A stretch of 64,000 bases of DNA, taken from the NCBI RefSeq assembly GCF_042683245.1, contig NZ_JBHUJB010000020.1:1-64000 (forward strand). The letters run 5' to 3'. A program made the translations under genes and the position numbers. The stretch comes from Rubritalea tangerina (GTDB lineage Bacteria; Verrucomicrobiota; Verrucomicrobiia; Verrucomicrobiales; Akkermansiaceae). Positions 23,955 through 32,870 of this stretch are shown here, piece after piece. The number at the start of each line of letters is the position of its first letter. Positions within the stretch are counted from its first letter, which is position 1. The notes beneath the pieces are model-generated. The model worked only from the letters and a program-made list of their open reading frames with translations. It searched no databases and was not told the DNA's origin.

Positions 23955-26474
23955 CTTGAGCTGAGGGTCGCGGATGATGAACCAGCTTTCTTGGTCGGCA
24001 TTGACGGTGATGCGGATGGATTTGACAGGTGTTAGTTTATCAAATGTTAGGGTGGCGGTGCCGAGTGCAAACACAGTCTTTGAGGAGAAGTTCTTACCAT
24101 CGCTTGAGTATTCGACAATGCCGTTGGCAATGATGTCATCATTACTGTTAGATTTGCCTGTTGGGACAACGATTTCGCGTAATTTCTGAGCATTTTCGAA
24201 TGTTATCGTGACTGAGTCTCCTTTTTTTGCACCACGTGACGACCAGAAATAGGTATTACGATCCCAGTCGGTAAGTTTATTAGAGGAATGGTTACCGTAG
24301 TTGGGGACTTCGGTAGAAACCGAGCTATTGATGGGTTCGATGTATGGTGAGCGATCGAAGGTGATGTGGCCTTTAGATTGTTCACCAGTGGCTTTATTTT
24401 TGAGGACGAGTTGGTAGTGTGCGCCTTTGGTGAAGGTGGGGAGGTTTAGGCGGACAAGTTGTCTACGTTGTTTATTATCGAGGGTGAATGGTGTTGCGGT
24501 GGCGACAGCTTTACCATCTTTGAGCAAGGTGATTTCAGAGAAGTTGAGCCCATGTTTGCCGCGAGTGTGGGAGAATTCAGCGATCCAGGGTCCAGCTTGG
24601 TCAATGACATCGCTGAGCTCGATTTCGAAGGTGCCGCTTTGTTTAAACTCCCAGTTGAAAACAGGGGCTTTGTTAGCACCGCGTTCGACTTTGCTAAGAC
24701 GTCCATCTGGACGGATGTGGCGGTAGCGCAGGGCATTCAACTTGTCTACGGGTATAGCTTGTCCGTTGTAGACAGAGCTTTGAGCGGATGGGGCAGAGCC
24801 GTCGAGGGTGTATAGGACTTTGGCGTTTGGGTAGGGTGGGTTGATAGTGACTTCACCCTTGGCTTGGGTGGCTGAGGGAGGTTTGACGCGGTACTGGACT
24901 TGTACTGTGTCGAGGTAGTCGAGGTGCTTACCTAAGCGTGCATTGAACTGATCCCAATCGCGCTTTGACTGTTTGGTCCAAGCGACTTCGGAAGTGGCAC
25001 ATGCGCGTGGCCAGAGTTTGTAGTCGGCGTTTGCGGGGTCTGGGACAAATTCGGTCCAGAGGGCGCATTGAATGCCTTTGATGCGCTTTTGTTCATCGGC
25101 GTTGAGTTGGCCATCGAAGACGGGGTTCCATTGGTAGGCATTCTGGGTGGAGACGATACCAGCCCACCAATGGCCAGTTTCGGAGTGGCCTGGGTATTTC
25201 ATGTCGAAATAGCAATGGGGGCCGACAGCCATGATTGTGGGGTGGCCTTTTCTGGCGGCGTGGAGTCCTGCGCCGACGCTAATCCATGCCATGACCCCGG
25301 TGTCTTTAGAGAGGTGGCCGCCGTGCATGATTTCGTTCCATCCCATCATGGTTCGATCATGTTTTTTGAGAATTTTTTCGAGACGGAGCATGAACATGTT
25401 TTGGAGTTGGCTGGGGTGTTTCATCCCGTGTTTTTTCATATACTGACGGTGTTCTGGGGATGCCTTCCAGGAATTGACGTTCACTTCATCGCCGCCGATG
25501 TGGATATATTTTGAAGGGAACAAGGCTGCGATTTCGCCGAAGATGGTATCGAGCATTGTATAGTTTTCTTCACGGACGACGGAGAGGACATTTTGTTTGT
25601 ATCCGTGGAGGCCTTTTTCCGTGTCTTGGTCGGTGGTGGGGAGGGTTTCTGGGTAAGAAGTGGTGATGGCGAGAGCGTGGCCAGGGACATCGATTTCGGG
25701 CAGAATTTCGATATGGCGAGCTTTGGCGTAGGCGACGATTTCGGCAATATCTTTTTGGGTGTAGTGGCCGGAGTACTTCGGGCCATCGGGGTCATTTTTA
25801 TTTTTTTTATCCCAATCGGGTGTGGGGATCTGGGTGCCAGCGCCGCGGTGTGAGCCAATTTCTGTGAGCTTTGGATAGGCTTTAATTTCGATGCGCCAGC
25901 CTTGGTCGTCAGTAAGATGCCAATGGAAGACATTGAGCTTATGAGCGGCCATGGTGTCTAGCAGGTGCATGATGTATTTTTTACCCATGAAGTGTCTGGC
26001 TTCATCGAGCATGAGACCGCGCCAGGCGAAGCGGGGGCTGTCCTCTATCTTGGTGTAGGGGAGGCTGGTGGTACCATTGTTGTCCTCGGCTAGCTGGAGG
26101 AGGGTTTGTGTTGCGTAGAAGATTCCGGTGTTGGTTGCGGCGCGCAAGAGAATGCCATCTTGGTTGACTTCTAACTGATAGGCCTCATCTCCAAGTGTGT
26201 TTTTGAGGGTGGGGTCTAGGGTGATGTTGAGAGTCGTGTTTTGTGTGTTTGGTGTGGCATTCCAGCGTTGTTTTACTGCTTTTTGAAGCAGGTCGACTTC
26301 TGAATTTAGGCTCTGAGGTGCAGTGATTTTGAGCTCTCCCTGGAAGCTGAGTTTCCCCTCTTGGAAGTTAAGCTTATTGGGTAAAGGAATGAGAGAAGGG
26401 GCCGCTGTGGTGGTGAGGGGAAGGCAAAGGGCGCAGGTGGCCGTAGCTAAAAACTGAAGGGTAGGTGTCATCAT
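23952..26474 (-). CDS. Beta-N-acetylhexosaminidase, GH20
   Basis: An 840-residue secreted enzyme. A signal peptide (to about residue 25) is followed by an N-terminal GH20b-like domain, then the GH20 TIM barrel (about 150-500) with RFAWRGLMLDEARHF, HLTDDQGWRIEI and HIGGDEVN, in which Asp329-Glu330 are the catalytic pair of substrate-assisted hydrolysis. A chitobiase-like C-terminal Ig domain (VLYTLDGSAP...) and a final F5/8-type C (discoidin) domain (SSNKLTDWDRNTYFWSSRG) follow. It removes terminal GlcNAc or GalNAc from chitin oligosaccharides or host/algal glycans. It is monocistronic, and its TAA stop coincides with the end of a MITE-like repeat. Confidence 0.93.
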   Translation of the reverse strand: MMTPTLQFLATATCALCLPLTTTAAPSLIPLPNKLNFQEGKLSFQGELKITAPQSLNSEVDLLQKAVKQRWNATPNTQNTTLNITLDPTLKNTLGDEAYQLEVNQDGILLRAATNTGIFYATQTLLQLAEDNNGTTSLPYTKIEDSPRFAWRGLMLDEARHFMGKKYIMHLLDTMAAHKLNVFHWHLTDDQGWRIEIKAYPKLTEIGSHRGAGTQIPTPDWDKKNKNDPDGPKYSGHYTQKDIAEIVAYAKARHIEILPEIDVPGHALAITTSYPETLPTTDQDTEKGLHGYKQNVLSVVREENYTMLDTIFGEIAALFPSKYIHIGGDEVNVNSWKASPEHRQYMKKHGMKHPSQLQNMFMLRLEKILKKHDRTMMGWNEIMHGGHLSKDTGVMAWISVGAGLHAARKGHPTIMAVGPHCYFDMKYPGHSETGHWWAGIVSTQNAYQWNPVFDGQLNADEQKRIKGIQCALWTEFVPDPANADYKLWPRACATSEVAWTKQSKRDWDQFNARLGKHLDYLDTVQVQYRVKPPSATQAKGEVTINPPYPNAKVLYTLDGSAPSAQSSVYNGQAIPVDKLNALRYRHIRPDGRLSKVERGANKAPVFNWEFKQSGTFEIELSDVIDQAGPWIAEFSHTRGKHGLNFSEITLLKDGKAVATATPFTLDNKQRRQLVRLNLPTFTKGAHYQLVLKNKATGEQSKGHITFDRSPYIEPINSSVSTEVPNYGNHSSNKLTDWDRNTYFWSSRGAKKGDSVTITFENAQKLREIVVPTGKSNSNDDIIANGIVEYSSDGKNFSSKTVFALGTATLTFDKLTPVKSIRITVNADQESWFIIRDPQLK

Positions 26475-26542
26475 CTGTATTGTTTGTTGCGCTTAAGAAC
26501 AGCGTGGGTGGTTGGATTCTTAACAGCGATTTCCTAACGTAG

Positions 26543-26751
26543 TTATACCATCTCTCGACTCGGAATAGACGAATGGGGTGTGGTAAGGTCTTGTAATTTT
26601 GCGCTGCGCGATTTTAGAGTGTATCGGATTATCTTGCATAATGTCATTGTTGTCATTCAGTTGTGATGCCCACCTCACGCCTTCACTCCGCCTTGATATT
26701 CTGCAAGCTCATCCCGACCATTCGTCCATTCCGTTTCGATCAATGGTATTA
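26543..26751. mobile_element. MITE-like repeat, full copy B
   Basis: 209 bp between TTA (26543) and TTA (26749-26751). The 32-bp imperfect terminal inverted repeats (ATACCATCTCTCGACTCGG... against ATACCATTGATCGAAACGG...) agree at about 26 positions. It is clearly homologous to 56374-56585 along its whole length, apart from the central section. No transposase is encoded. This is the one copy whose right end does not serve a gene's stop codon. Confidence 0.85.
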
Positions 26752-26793
26752 TGAGGGGGGAACTTTCAGATGGGAGGCGTAGGGTGATGAGAC

Positions 26794-26828
26794 AAAAAAA
26801 TCCCACAGTTCCGGAGAACTGTGGGACT
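26794..26828 (-). terminator. Intrinsic terminator of the EF-hand gene
   Basis: TCCCACAGTTC (26801-26811) pairs with GAACTGTGGGA (26816-26826). The A-run 26794-26800 is a T-tract on the minus strand. Confidence 0.85.
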
Positions 26829-26855
26829 CTACCTAGTTACGTGTATGAAATGGGA

Positions 26856-27287
26856 TTATTCAGCACCACCGCCGCGAGGGCCACGCTTCCCTTTTTGGCA
26901 GCGCTTCTTGTGGTGGAATGGGAATTTAGCACCAGCTTCACGAGCGGCTTCGCGTTCTTCAGCTGAGAGTTCACCGTCGCCGTCGGTATCGTATTGGGCG
27001 ATGAATGCGTCTTTAGCAGCTTTTTTCTCTTCATCGGAAAGTTTGCCGTCACCATCGGTGTCGTGCTTAGCAATGAATTCCGCTTTGCGTGCTTCCATGG
27101 CTTCACGAGCAGCTTTGCGTTCCTCTTCCGAGAGTTTGCCGTCACCGTCGGTGTCAAATTTTTCAATGATGTGAGCGCGGCGCTTATCGCAGCCTTTCTT
27201 ACCTTTTTCACATTTACCTTCTTCAGCCTGAGCGAGAGCTGGGATGGAGAGGGCGGCGATAGCGAGAAGTAATGTTTTAGTCTTCAT
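26856..27287 (-). CDS. Secreted triple EF-hand calcium-binding protein
   Basis: About 143 residues. The signal peptide MKTKTLLLAIAALSIPALAQA is followed by three near-identical EF-hand loops (DTDGDGKLSEEE, DTDGDGKLSDEE, DTDGDGELSAEE) spaced 29-32 residues apart, with helices rich in Lys, Arg, Ala and Glu. A His/Lys/Arg/Gly-rich tail follows (FHHKKRCQKGKRGPRGGG). It is expected to bind Ca2+ in the periplasm or outside the cell. The open frame extends back to 27515, but that part is not protein-like, and the signal peptide fixes the start at 27287. It is flanked by terminators on both sides, so transcribed alone. Confidence 0.85.
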   Translation of the reverse strand: MKTKTLLLAIAALSIPALAQAEEGKCEKGKKGCDKRRAHIIEKFDTDGDGKLSEEERKAAREAMEARKAEFIAKHDTDGDGKLSDEEKKAAKDAFIAQYDTDGDGELSAEEREAAREAGAKFPFHHKKRCQKGKRGPRGGGAE

Positions 27288-27379
27288 AAGTTTTTGTTGG
27301 TTACGAGGACTGAAACCGTGGGGGGAAAGAGAAGTTGCAAAAGTTTCAGATTTTTTTTGAGGCATGGTCGGTGCACAAA

Positions 27380-27410
27380 AAAATCCCGCAGATTCGGCTG
27401 CGGGATTGGC
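27380..27410 (-). terminator. Intrinsic terminator of the 124-residue protein gene
   Basis: AATCCCGCAG (27382-27391) pairs with CTGCGGGATT (27398-27407). The preceding A-run gives a minus-strand T-tract. Confidence 0.8.
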
Positions 27411-27436
27411 TGGTGAAAAGGATTTAAAGATGGGAG

Positions 27437-27811
27437 TTACGCCCAGCTGAAGCGCAGGCGGATGTGCTGAGCCTCTTTGTGTTCGAGCGCGATTTGGCGC
27501 ATTTGGTCTTCGCAATAGTCTTCGAGGTCGTGGTTGTTGCCGAGAGCGAGGCAGGCATTGCGTCGTTCTTGGGTTTCTTGGATGACGATTTCTATTTGGA
27601 TACGGCTTTCGAGGTGATCACGGAGGGTATTGAGCTTGGAGTCGTACCAGGCTGAGAGTTGGCGTTTGAGTTTGAAGTAACCGGCAACGCAAGCTCCTGG
27701 TTCATCGTTGTGCATGAGAGAGAGACGCATGTCCAAGAGTGTGTCCATCTGGTCTGGACAGGCTTGGATGAGAGAATCGAGGTAGTGGATGGCGTCATTG
27801 GAGTGCTTCAC
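27437..27811 (-). CDS. Small helical protein of unknown function
   Basis: A 124-residue, mostly helical, acidic, cytoplasmic-looking protein without a signal peptide or cysteine motif. I do not recognise it. The C-terminal half has a likely coiled-coil (IQIEIVIQETQERRNACLAL) and ends HIRLRFSWA. It lies between two intrinsic terminators, so it has its own promoter and end, which supports a real gene. No function can be inferred from the neighbours. Confidence 0.65.
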   Translation of the reverse strand: MKHSNDAIHYLDSLIQACPDQMDTLLDMRLSLMHNDEPGACVAGYFKLKRQLSAWYDSKLNTLRDHLESRIQIEIVIQETQERRNACLALGNNHDLEDYCEDQMRQIALEHKEAQHIRLRFSWA

Positions 27812-27856
27812 GCCATTGGAAGTAGATGAGAATGGATCTCAATAGCAAGGTGAAAG

Positions 27857-27894
27857 CAAAAAAAAGCCTGATGCCATTGAAGGCACAAGGCTTT
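27857..27894 (-). terminator. Imperfect terminator of the Cys-rich protein gene
   Basis: AAAGCCT (27863-27869) and TGCC pair with GGCA and AGGCTTT (27888-27894) with a small internal loop. An A-run on the left gives the minus-strand T-tract. Confidence 0.6.
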
Positions 27895-27912
27895 GATACT
27901 GATGGGAATGCT

Positions 27913-28107
27913 TTACTTTTCCTTATATTCTCCGCACCAATCGGAGGAAGCGGTGACAGGGAAGACAGTGGTGAGTTTTTTTTCTGAGCTCACTTCGAAC
28001 ACGACGGTTTGAGGTGAGGAGCGGCGGCAGTTCCCTTCAGAGCCATTGCTGGAATCCCAGTATGCGCAGGCAGCGCAGGTTTTTGTTTTAGTAGCGGTAT
28101 CACTCAT
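27913..28107 (-). CDS. Small four-cysteine protein (CxxC...GxCRR...DWCG family)
   Basis: A 64-residue protein with four cysteines in the pattern CAACAYWD, GNCRRSSPQ and DWCGEYKEK. This arrangement recurs in small uncharacterised proteins of many bacteria, and I have seen it described only as hypothetical. The spacing could hold an iron-sulfur cluster or zinc. ATG 28107 follows a CTAACAC-containing leader and the gene ends at its own terminator. The coding call is good because of the conserved pattern; the function is unknown. Confidence 0.72.
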   Translation of the reverse strand: MSDTATKTKTCAACAYWDSSNGSEGNCRRSSPQTVVFEVSSEKKLTTVFPVTASSDWCGEYKEK

Positions 28108-28247
28108 AACTACCTTAGTGTTGCAGAGAAGTGTTAGGTGGGTAAAGTTCTTTATTTACAAGGGGTTGGAGAGTTTGAGACTCATTTTCAATTATGGGGG
28201 GAGTGACATAATTCTTGCATGGTGAGGGAGAGGGTTTAGCTAAGGGC

Positions 28248-30041
28248 ATGGACATCATTGGGATAGATTTGGGGACGACAAATTCGGCAGTGGGAGTGGT
28301 AGAGAGTGGGTTTCCGATTTTATTGGCCAATGAGGTGGGGGAGAGGATCACGCCGAGTGCGGTGAGTTATTTGGATGGTGGCGAGGTAGTGGTGGGAGCA
28401 GAGGCTTTGAGACGGAGAGGGGCGGGTGGAGAGGTGATCACCTCTGTGAAGCGCTATATGGGGCGTCGTTTTCGGGAAGTTGCAGGCGAGGATTATTGTG
28501 TGGAGTTAAGTGAGGCGGCAGATGGTGGGGTATTGGCGGCTGGGAGAAAGCCGGAAGTGGTGAGTGCTGATATTTTAAGAAAGCTTAAGCAAGTTGCAGA
28601 ATTGCAGTTGGAGAGGGAAGTGGAGAAGGCGGTGATCACGGTGCCGGCGTATTTCAATGATGCGCAGCGGAATGCGACGAAGCTGGCGGGTGAGATGGCT
28701 GGGTTAGAGGTGGTGCGGATTGTGAGTGAGCCGACGGCGGCGGCTTTAGCGTATGGTTTGGACAAGTTGGGGGAAGAGGCGCGTGTGGCGGTGTATGATT
28801 TGGGAGGTGGGACCTTTGACATCTCGGTTTTGGAGATGCGGGAGGGAGTATTTCAGGTATTGGCGACAGATGGTGATACGCAGCTTGGGGGGGATGACAT
28901 TGATGAGGCTTTAGCGTATTGGTGCTGGCAGAGTGTGGGAGATGGTGAGCCACTGGCTGAGGGGGAGAGGCAGCGTCTCGTGGATGCGGCGCGAGAGGTG
29001 AAGGAACTGTTGTCTAGCGAGCAGGAGGCGGTGTTACGGATTCCATTTTTTAGAGAGGGGATGCACCTTGAGCAGGAGGTGACGCGAGAGCAATTTGAGC
29101 GTGTGGTTTCAGCGGTGATTGGGCGGACCGAGGGGCATTGTCGCAGGGTGCTGACAGATGCAGGCATCAAAGATCCATCTGAGGAGCTTGATGCAGTGGT
29201 GTTGGTAGGTGGATCAACGCGTATTCCTGCGGTGCGTGCTTTGGTTGAGCGTGTGTTTGGTCAATCGGCTGATGTGAGTCAGCATCCAGATGAGGCGGTG
29301 GCATTGGGGGCGGTGATTCAAGCGGGAGTGCTGTCGGGAGCATTAAGGGAGATGGTTTTGTTAGATGTCACCCCATTGAGTTTAGGGATTGAGACCTTTG
29401 GGGGATTAATGAATGTGTTGATTCCCAGGAACACGACGATTCCCTGTAAGGCTGGTGAGATGTTTACCAATGCAGTAGCGAACCAGCAATCGATGCGTGT
29501 GCGCGTCCTGCAAGGGGAGAGGGAAATGGCCCGCGACAACTGGGAGCTTGGCAATGTGGATGTGTCATTCGATCCAGCGCCGAAGGGGCAAGCACGTGTT
29601 GGAGTGCAGTTTTCGATTGATGAGAATGGGATTTTGGAGGTTCTAGCGCGGGATACACTGACGCAGCAGGATACGGTGTTAGAGATTGATAGTGCTGCTG
29701 TGGATGTGGATGATGAAGCGGTAGAGAAGATGGTGAGTGAGAGTGTGGACTACGCTTTTGATGACATGTCTGAGCGTATATTCACTGAGGCGAAGCTGAA
29801 GGCTGAAGAGCTATTGCCGGCGGTGGAAGCGGGGATGTCGCAAGTAGGAGATGTGATGGCAGCGGAGGATGTGGCTCAGATTCGGGAAGCAGAATCCGAG
29901 GTGCGTGCAGCATTGGAGGCGGGTGAGGCGAATCCATTGAAGGCCGCGGTTCAGAAGTTAGACAAAGCTACTGAGCATATGGCAGCAGTGCTGGTAGAGA
30001 AGGCGATGGAAGCTGCGCTGATGAAGAAGCTGGGGGAATAA
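28248..30041 (+). CDS. DnaK-like Hsp70 family chaperone
   Basis: About 597 residues. The Hsp70 ATPase domain is complete: IIGIDLGTTNSAVGVV at the start, VPAYFNDAQRNATKLAGE, VYDLGGGTFDISVLE and VVLVGGSTRIPAVR. The substrate domain has DVTPLSLGIETFGG and the C-terminal lid is short. It is about 40 residues shorter than E. coli DnaK, and grpE and dnaJ are not adjacent, so it is probably a second, specialised Hsp70 rather than the main DnaK. HscA is possible by length, but there are no Fe-S genes nearby. TTG 28215 opens the frame; ATG 28248 (MDIIGID) matches the family start. Confidence 0.9.
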   Translation: MDIIGIDLGTTNSAVGVVESGFPILLANEVGERITPSAVSYLDGGEVVVGAEALRRRGAGGEVITSVKRYMGRRFREVAGEDYCVELSEAADGGVLAAGRKPEVVSADILRKLKQVAELQLEREVEKAVITVPAYFNDAQRNATKLAGEMAGLEVVRIVSEPTAAALAYGLDKLGEEARVAVYDLGGGTFDISVLEMREGVFQVLATDGDTQLGGDDIDEALAYWCWQSVGDGEPLAEGERQRLVDAAREVKELLSSEQEAVLRIPFFREGMHLEQEVTREQFERVVSAVIGRTEGHCRRVLTDAGIKDPSEELDAVVLVGGSTRIPAVRALVERVFGQSADVSQHPDEAVALGAVIQAGVLSGALREMVLLDVTPLSLGIETFGGLMNVLIPRNTTIPCKAGEMFTNAVANQQSMRVRVLQGEREMARDNWELGNVDVSFDPAPKGQARVGVQFSIDENGILEVLARDTLTQQDTVLEIDSAAVDVDDEAVEKMVSESVDYAFDDMSERIFTEAKLKAEELLPAVEAGMSQVGDVMAAEDVAQIREAESEVRAALEAGEANPLKAAVQKLDKATEHMAAVLVEKAMEAALMKKLGE

Positions 30042-30072
30042 TGGCCAAGGGGGGAGGCTGACACCAACTAGG

Positions 30073-30930
30073 TTATTTTTTACTCAGAGGTTGTGTTAGG
30101 ACATTTTTATTCAGCCATTTGATGCAGAGGTTAGGCCAGGTTTCAGCGGCTGGGTTGCCTGGGCGTATACCGTAGCCGTGTCCACCCTTTGGGTAGATAT
30201 GGAGCTGGTAAGGGCGTTTCTTGCTTTGAAGGGATTTTGCCATGACGAGGCTACTGTTAGCGAATCGATCATCGCCGGTGACAAAGAGGAATGATGGGGG
30301 GAAGTTTGGATCGATTTGAATATCAGGGCTGAGTGATTGCTGGGGCCCTTGGTCGAGAAAAGCTGGGTAGATGAGAATAGCGAAGTCAGGTCTGGGAGTG
30401 TGATTGTCTATTACATCTATTGGGGGATAGAGGGGTGTGGGGTGGAGTGCGCTCACACGGGCGCTGAGTGAGCCGCCAGCGGAAAAGCCGAGAACTCCCA
30501 CTTTGTTGGTGCTCCATTGTTGAGATTTTGAGCGGGCGAGACGTATTGCGCGTTGGGCATCTTGAAGGGCGCCATCTTGGTTACGCGGGACTCGGTATTG
30601 GAGGACACAGGCGGTATAGCCGTGTTTACTGAGCCATTGGCCGATTTCATAGCCTTCCTTGTCGATGGCGAGGATATTGTAGCCTCCGCCTGGGCAGACG
30701 ATAATGGCGGTGTGGTTATTTGTTTCTGGGGTGGGGTGATAGACGGTGAGTGTGGGGGTGGTGACTTTGGAGAGCCGGGTGACATTGCCTGCTTTGTTAG
30801 GGGAGACTTCTGGTGCTTGTTTAGGTGTATTTTGGCCGGGGACTGAGTGTGGCCAGAGGTCGATTACTGCGGGCGTGGCTAGGGTAAGGGAGCTAAGTAG
30901 GGTGGTGAGGGTGAGTAAGCGAAAGAACAT
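30073..30930 (-). CDS. Secreted alpha/beta-hydrolase esterase (BD-FAE/acetyl-esterase type)
   Basis: A 285-residue alpha/beta hydrolase with an N-terminal signal peptide. The oxyanion motif VCPGGGYNILAIDKEG is typical of bifunctional xylan esterases. The nucleophile elbow is GFSAGGSLSA (Ser in G-x-S-x-G), the probable acid is in VTGDDRFAN and the catalytic histidine in KGGHGYGIR. It likely removes acetyl or feruloyl groups from plant or algal polysaccharide in the periplasm. The sialate-esterase-like gene upstream ends only 9 bp before its start, so the two are one operon. Substrate is not certain. Confidence 0.85.
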   Translation of the reverse strand: MFFRLLTLTTLLSSLTLATPAVIDLWPHSVPGQNTPKQAPEVSPNKAGNVTRLSKVTTPTLTVYHPTPETNNHTAIIVCPGGGYNILAIDKEGYEIGQWLSKHGYTACVLQYRVPRNQDGALQDAQRAIRLARSKSQQWSTNKVGVLGFSAGGSLSARVSALHPTPLYPPIDVIDNHTPRPDFAILIYPAFLDQGPQQSLSPDIQIDPNFPPSFLFVTGDDRFANSSLVMAKSLQSKKRPYQLHIYPKGGHGYGIRPGNPAAETWPNLCIKWLNKNVLTQPLSKK

Positions 30931-30939
30931 AGATGAGAA

Positions 30940-31797
30940 CTATTTTTGAAGTTCGAGCATAGCGTCAGCAAAAGCTTGGCCAAGGAGGAGTTGACCTTCA
31001 GCATTGTAGTGGACTTTGTCCTTGAGGAGTGGGAAGGGGTCGGTGGAAACCATGGTGGTAGTGGGGATGCTTTCGGACTTGCCTGATTTGGAATCGGCGG
31101 CTGCCATTTGCTGGCGGATTTCGGTGCGGTGAGTGAAGCGATCGAGAGCAGGCGTGTAGGGGAGGACTTGACCGAAGACCAGGGGGAGTGGGTCGACATT
31201 CATATCTTCAGAAAGGCGATTTTTCAGGAGTTTGAGATGCTTAGCGTAGGTGGTGGCGGAGGTTTGATTTTTTGAATCTTGTTCTCCTTGCATCCAGAGG
31301 AAGCCGCGGATTTTGGGTGTGTGTCCAGCGGCTTTGAGTGATTGGACACCTGAGGCGAAGCGTTTTTGCATGGCGAGGTAGAGGCGACCTTTATTGGGGT
31401 CTTGCGCATTGGTACCTGGGTAGAAGTTGGTACGTTTCGGGGCCGCTGGGAGCCCGACCCATTTGTTTCGATTCCAGCCGGGGTGAAGGGGCATGCCGCT
31501 GGCGAAGTACTTGATGATGTAGATTTCTTTTCCCTTCTGGTTCATGACTTGGCCGAAACCGATCTCGGGGCCGAAGTCAGCTGGTCTTGCAGAGGTTTTA
31601 GTTTTCCCTAACTGGATGGTTTCAAAACCTTTGCCAGTGAAGAAGTGCGTGCGGGAAAGGTCGATATCTTGGGCGTTGGGGAGTTGGGCGATTTTGCCAA
31701 TCCCTTGCATGTTAGACTGGCCACCAAGGAGGTAGACATCCACTTCGGCGGCGGTGAGTGGAAGAACCAAGAGTAGGATAGAAGTGAGTAGGCGCAT
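30940..31797 (-). CDS. Sialate O-acetylesterase-like (SASA/CE6 type) secreted esterase
   Basis: About 285 residues. The signal peptide MRLLTSILLLVLPLTAAEV precedes VYLLGGQSNMQGIG, the GDS(x)-like block I with the nucleophile Ser, and a later GFLWMQGEQDS block, both hallmarks of the SASA domain. It deacetylates carbohydrates. The frame opens at 31833, but the signal peptide starts at ATG 31797. It is the first gene of a two-gene operon with the alpha/beta-hydrolase esterase, suggesting combined deacetylation of one glycan. No glycosidase is in the same operon. Confidence 0.85.
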   Translation of the reverse strand: MRLLTSILLLVLPLTAAEVDVYLLGGQSNMQGIGKIAQLPNAQDIDLSRTHFFTGKGFETIQLGKTKTSARPADFGPEIGFGQVMNQKGKEIYIIKYFASGMPLHPGWNRNKWVGLPAAPKRTNFYPGTNAQDPNKGRLYLAMQKRFASGVQSLKAAGHTPKIRGFLWMQGEQDSKNQTSATTYAKHLKLLKNRLSEDMNVDPLPLVFGQVLPYTPALDRFTHRTEIRQQMAAADSKSGKSESIPTTTMVSTDPFPLLKDKVHYNAEGQLLLGQAFADAMLELQK

Positions 31798-31869
31798 GGA
31801 CAAGATACTGCCAAGCGTGGGGGGATCTTTCAAGTTCTGGGAATGGAAATAATCGGGGAGTCGGCGGGG

Positions 31870-32722
31870 CTACTCGGCAGTGGTTACTGTGTAGGCGCCG
31901 TCCGCATGGATATAGAGGGTGCAGTCGTTGTCAGCCTCTGTTTGGATCGGCATACTTTGGTTGTCTTTGATTGTAAAAAACTCACCAGGGCTGAGGGTAA
32001 GGATCGGATCTTGGGTGTCATTCAGCTGTCCTTTGACCACTACGATACGAAGTAGACCATTTTGGGATTTGATCTCACCCTTGAAGGTATTTGGGAGGCG
32101 GAGGAAGGAGCCGCTTTTCTGTTGGGCGCTAGGGTTGCCCCACAGAAATGCAATTTCTGGAGAAGGGCTTTCGGAGGTATGTGGAGTGATCCAGCTTGTT
32201 TGGGCGTGTTTGAGCCAGACAAGGTTAGATGGCACGATATTGACTGGGCGTTCGCCTTTATCGAAGGCCTTTTCTTTAGGCATGACAAGATAGGGGCCGC
32301 TATCGATTTCTATGTATGCCATAGCGTCTTTTCCTTTTTCCTGAGGTGACGTGCACTTCTCCGGCTGGTTGTGTCCAGAATGAGCCGGGGGGCATCCACA
32401 TTTCCGTGGCCTCGGGGTCATCGTTGTGAATCTGACCGCTGATAACCACACCACGGTAGGTGACATTATGGATGTGTGGAGGAGAGGAGAATCCATCGGA
32501 GAAGCGCACGAGAAAGCCGGAAGGTTTTTTTGTTGTCCGGTCGTTCCAGAGAGCTCCAGCTCTGGGACCTTTATCTCCGCGTGCTGGATTGAGGGCGCCC
32601 CATGAAACTTGGGCGGCAGTTACGACGTCTCTCTTCTTTGTGAGGAGTTCATTCGTTGTGATTTGAGCGATCACGACCGTAGTGGTGAGGCACGCTGTTA
32701 GAATAGGGAGGTGTTTTTTCAT
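31870..32722 (-). pseudogene. DUF4437 cupin protein, frameshifted
   Basis: Two overlapping open frames (32300-32722 and 31870-32496) join into a single protein of about 284 residues with a signal peptide (MKKHLPILTACLTTTVVIA). The first frame reads WGALNPARGDKGP and a cupin stretch SPPHIHNVTYRGVVISG and reaches VHVTSG. The second continues with KGKDAMAYIEIDSGPYLV to the end. Removing one A from the A5 run (minus strand, 32335-32339) restores the whole DUF4437 frame. It is either a real disruption, a slippage-prone site or a sequencing error. The function of DUF4437 cupins is not known. It heads a small minus-strand group after the SnoaL-like gene. Confidence 0.8.
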
Positions 32723-32870
32723 GAGATGAGAGTAGCTTGTTTAAGGGGGCTCTTGGAATGTGTTGCCTGATTGGGGGAGAGAGGTAGCTCGTAGTTTATA
32801 GGCAGCGGGTAGTGGGAGCAAACACGTTTTGTGCGAGCTGAGTTGGAGGTCTGATAGGCTGACTAGATTT

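Noticed and set aside
26751..26966. Small plus-strand ORF next to MITE copy B
   Set aside because: It overlaps the terminator and 3' end of the EF-hand gene on the other strand and lacks any family signature.
32300..32496. Two separate genes at 31870-32496 and 32300-32722
   Set aside because: Together they form one continuous DUF4437 protein after a single-base correction, and the start of the shorter frame is not protein-like.
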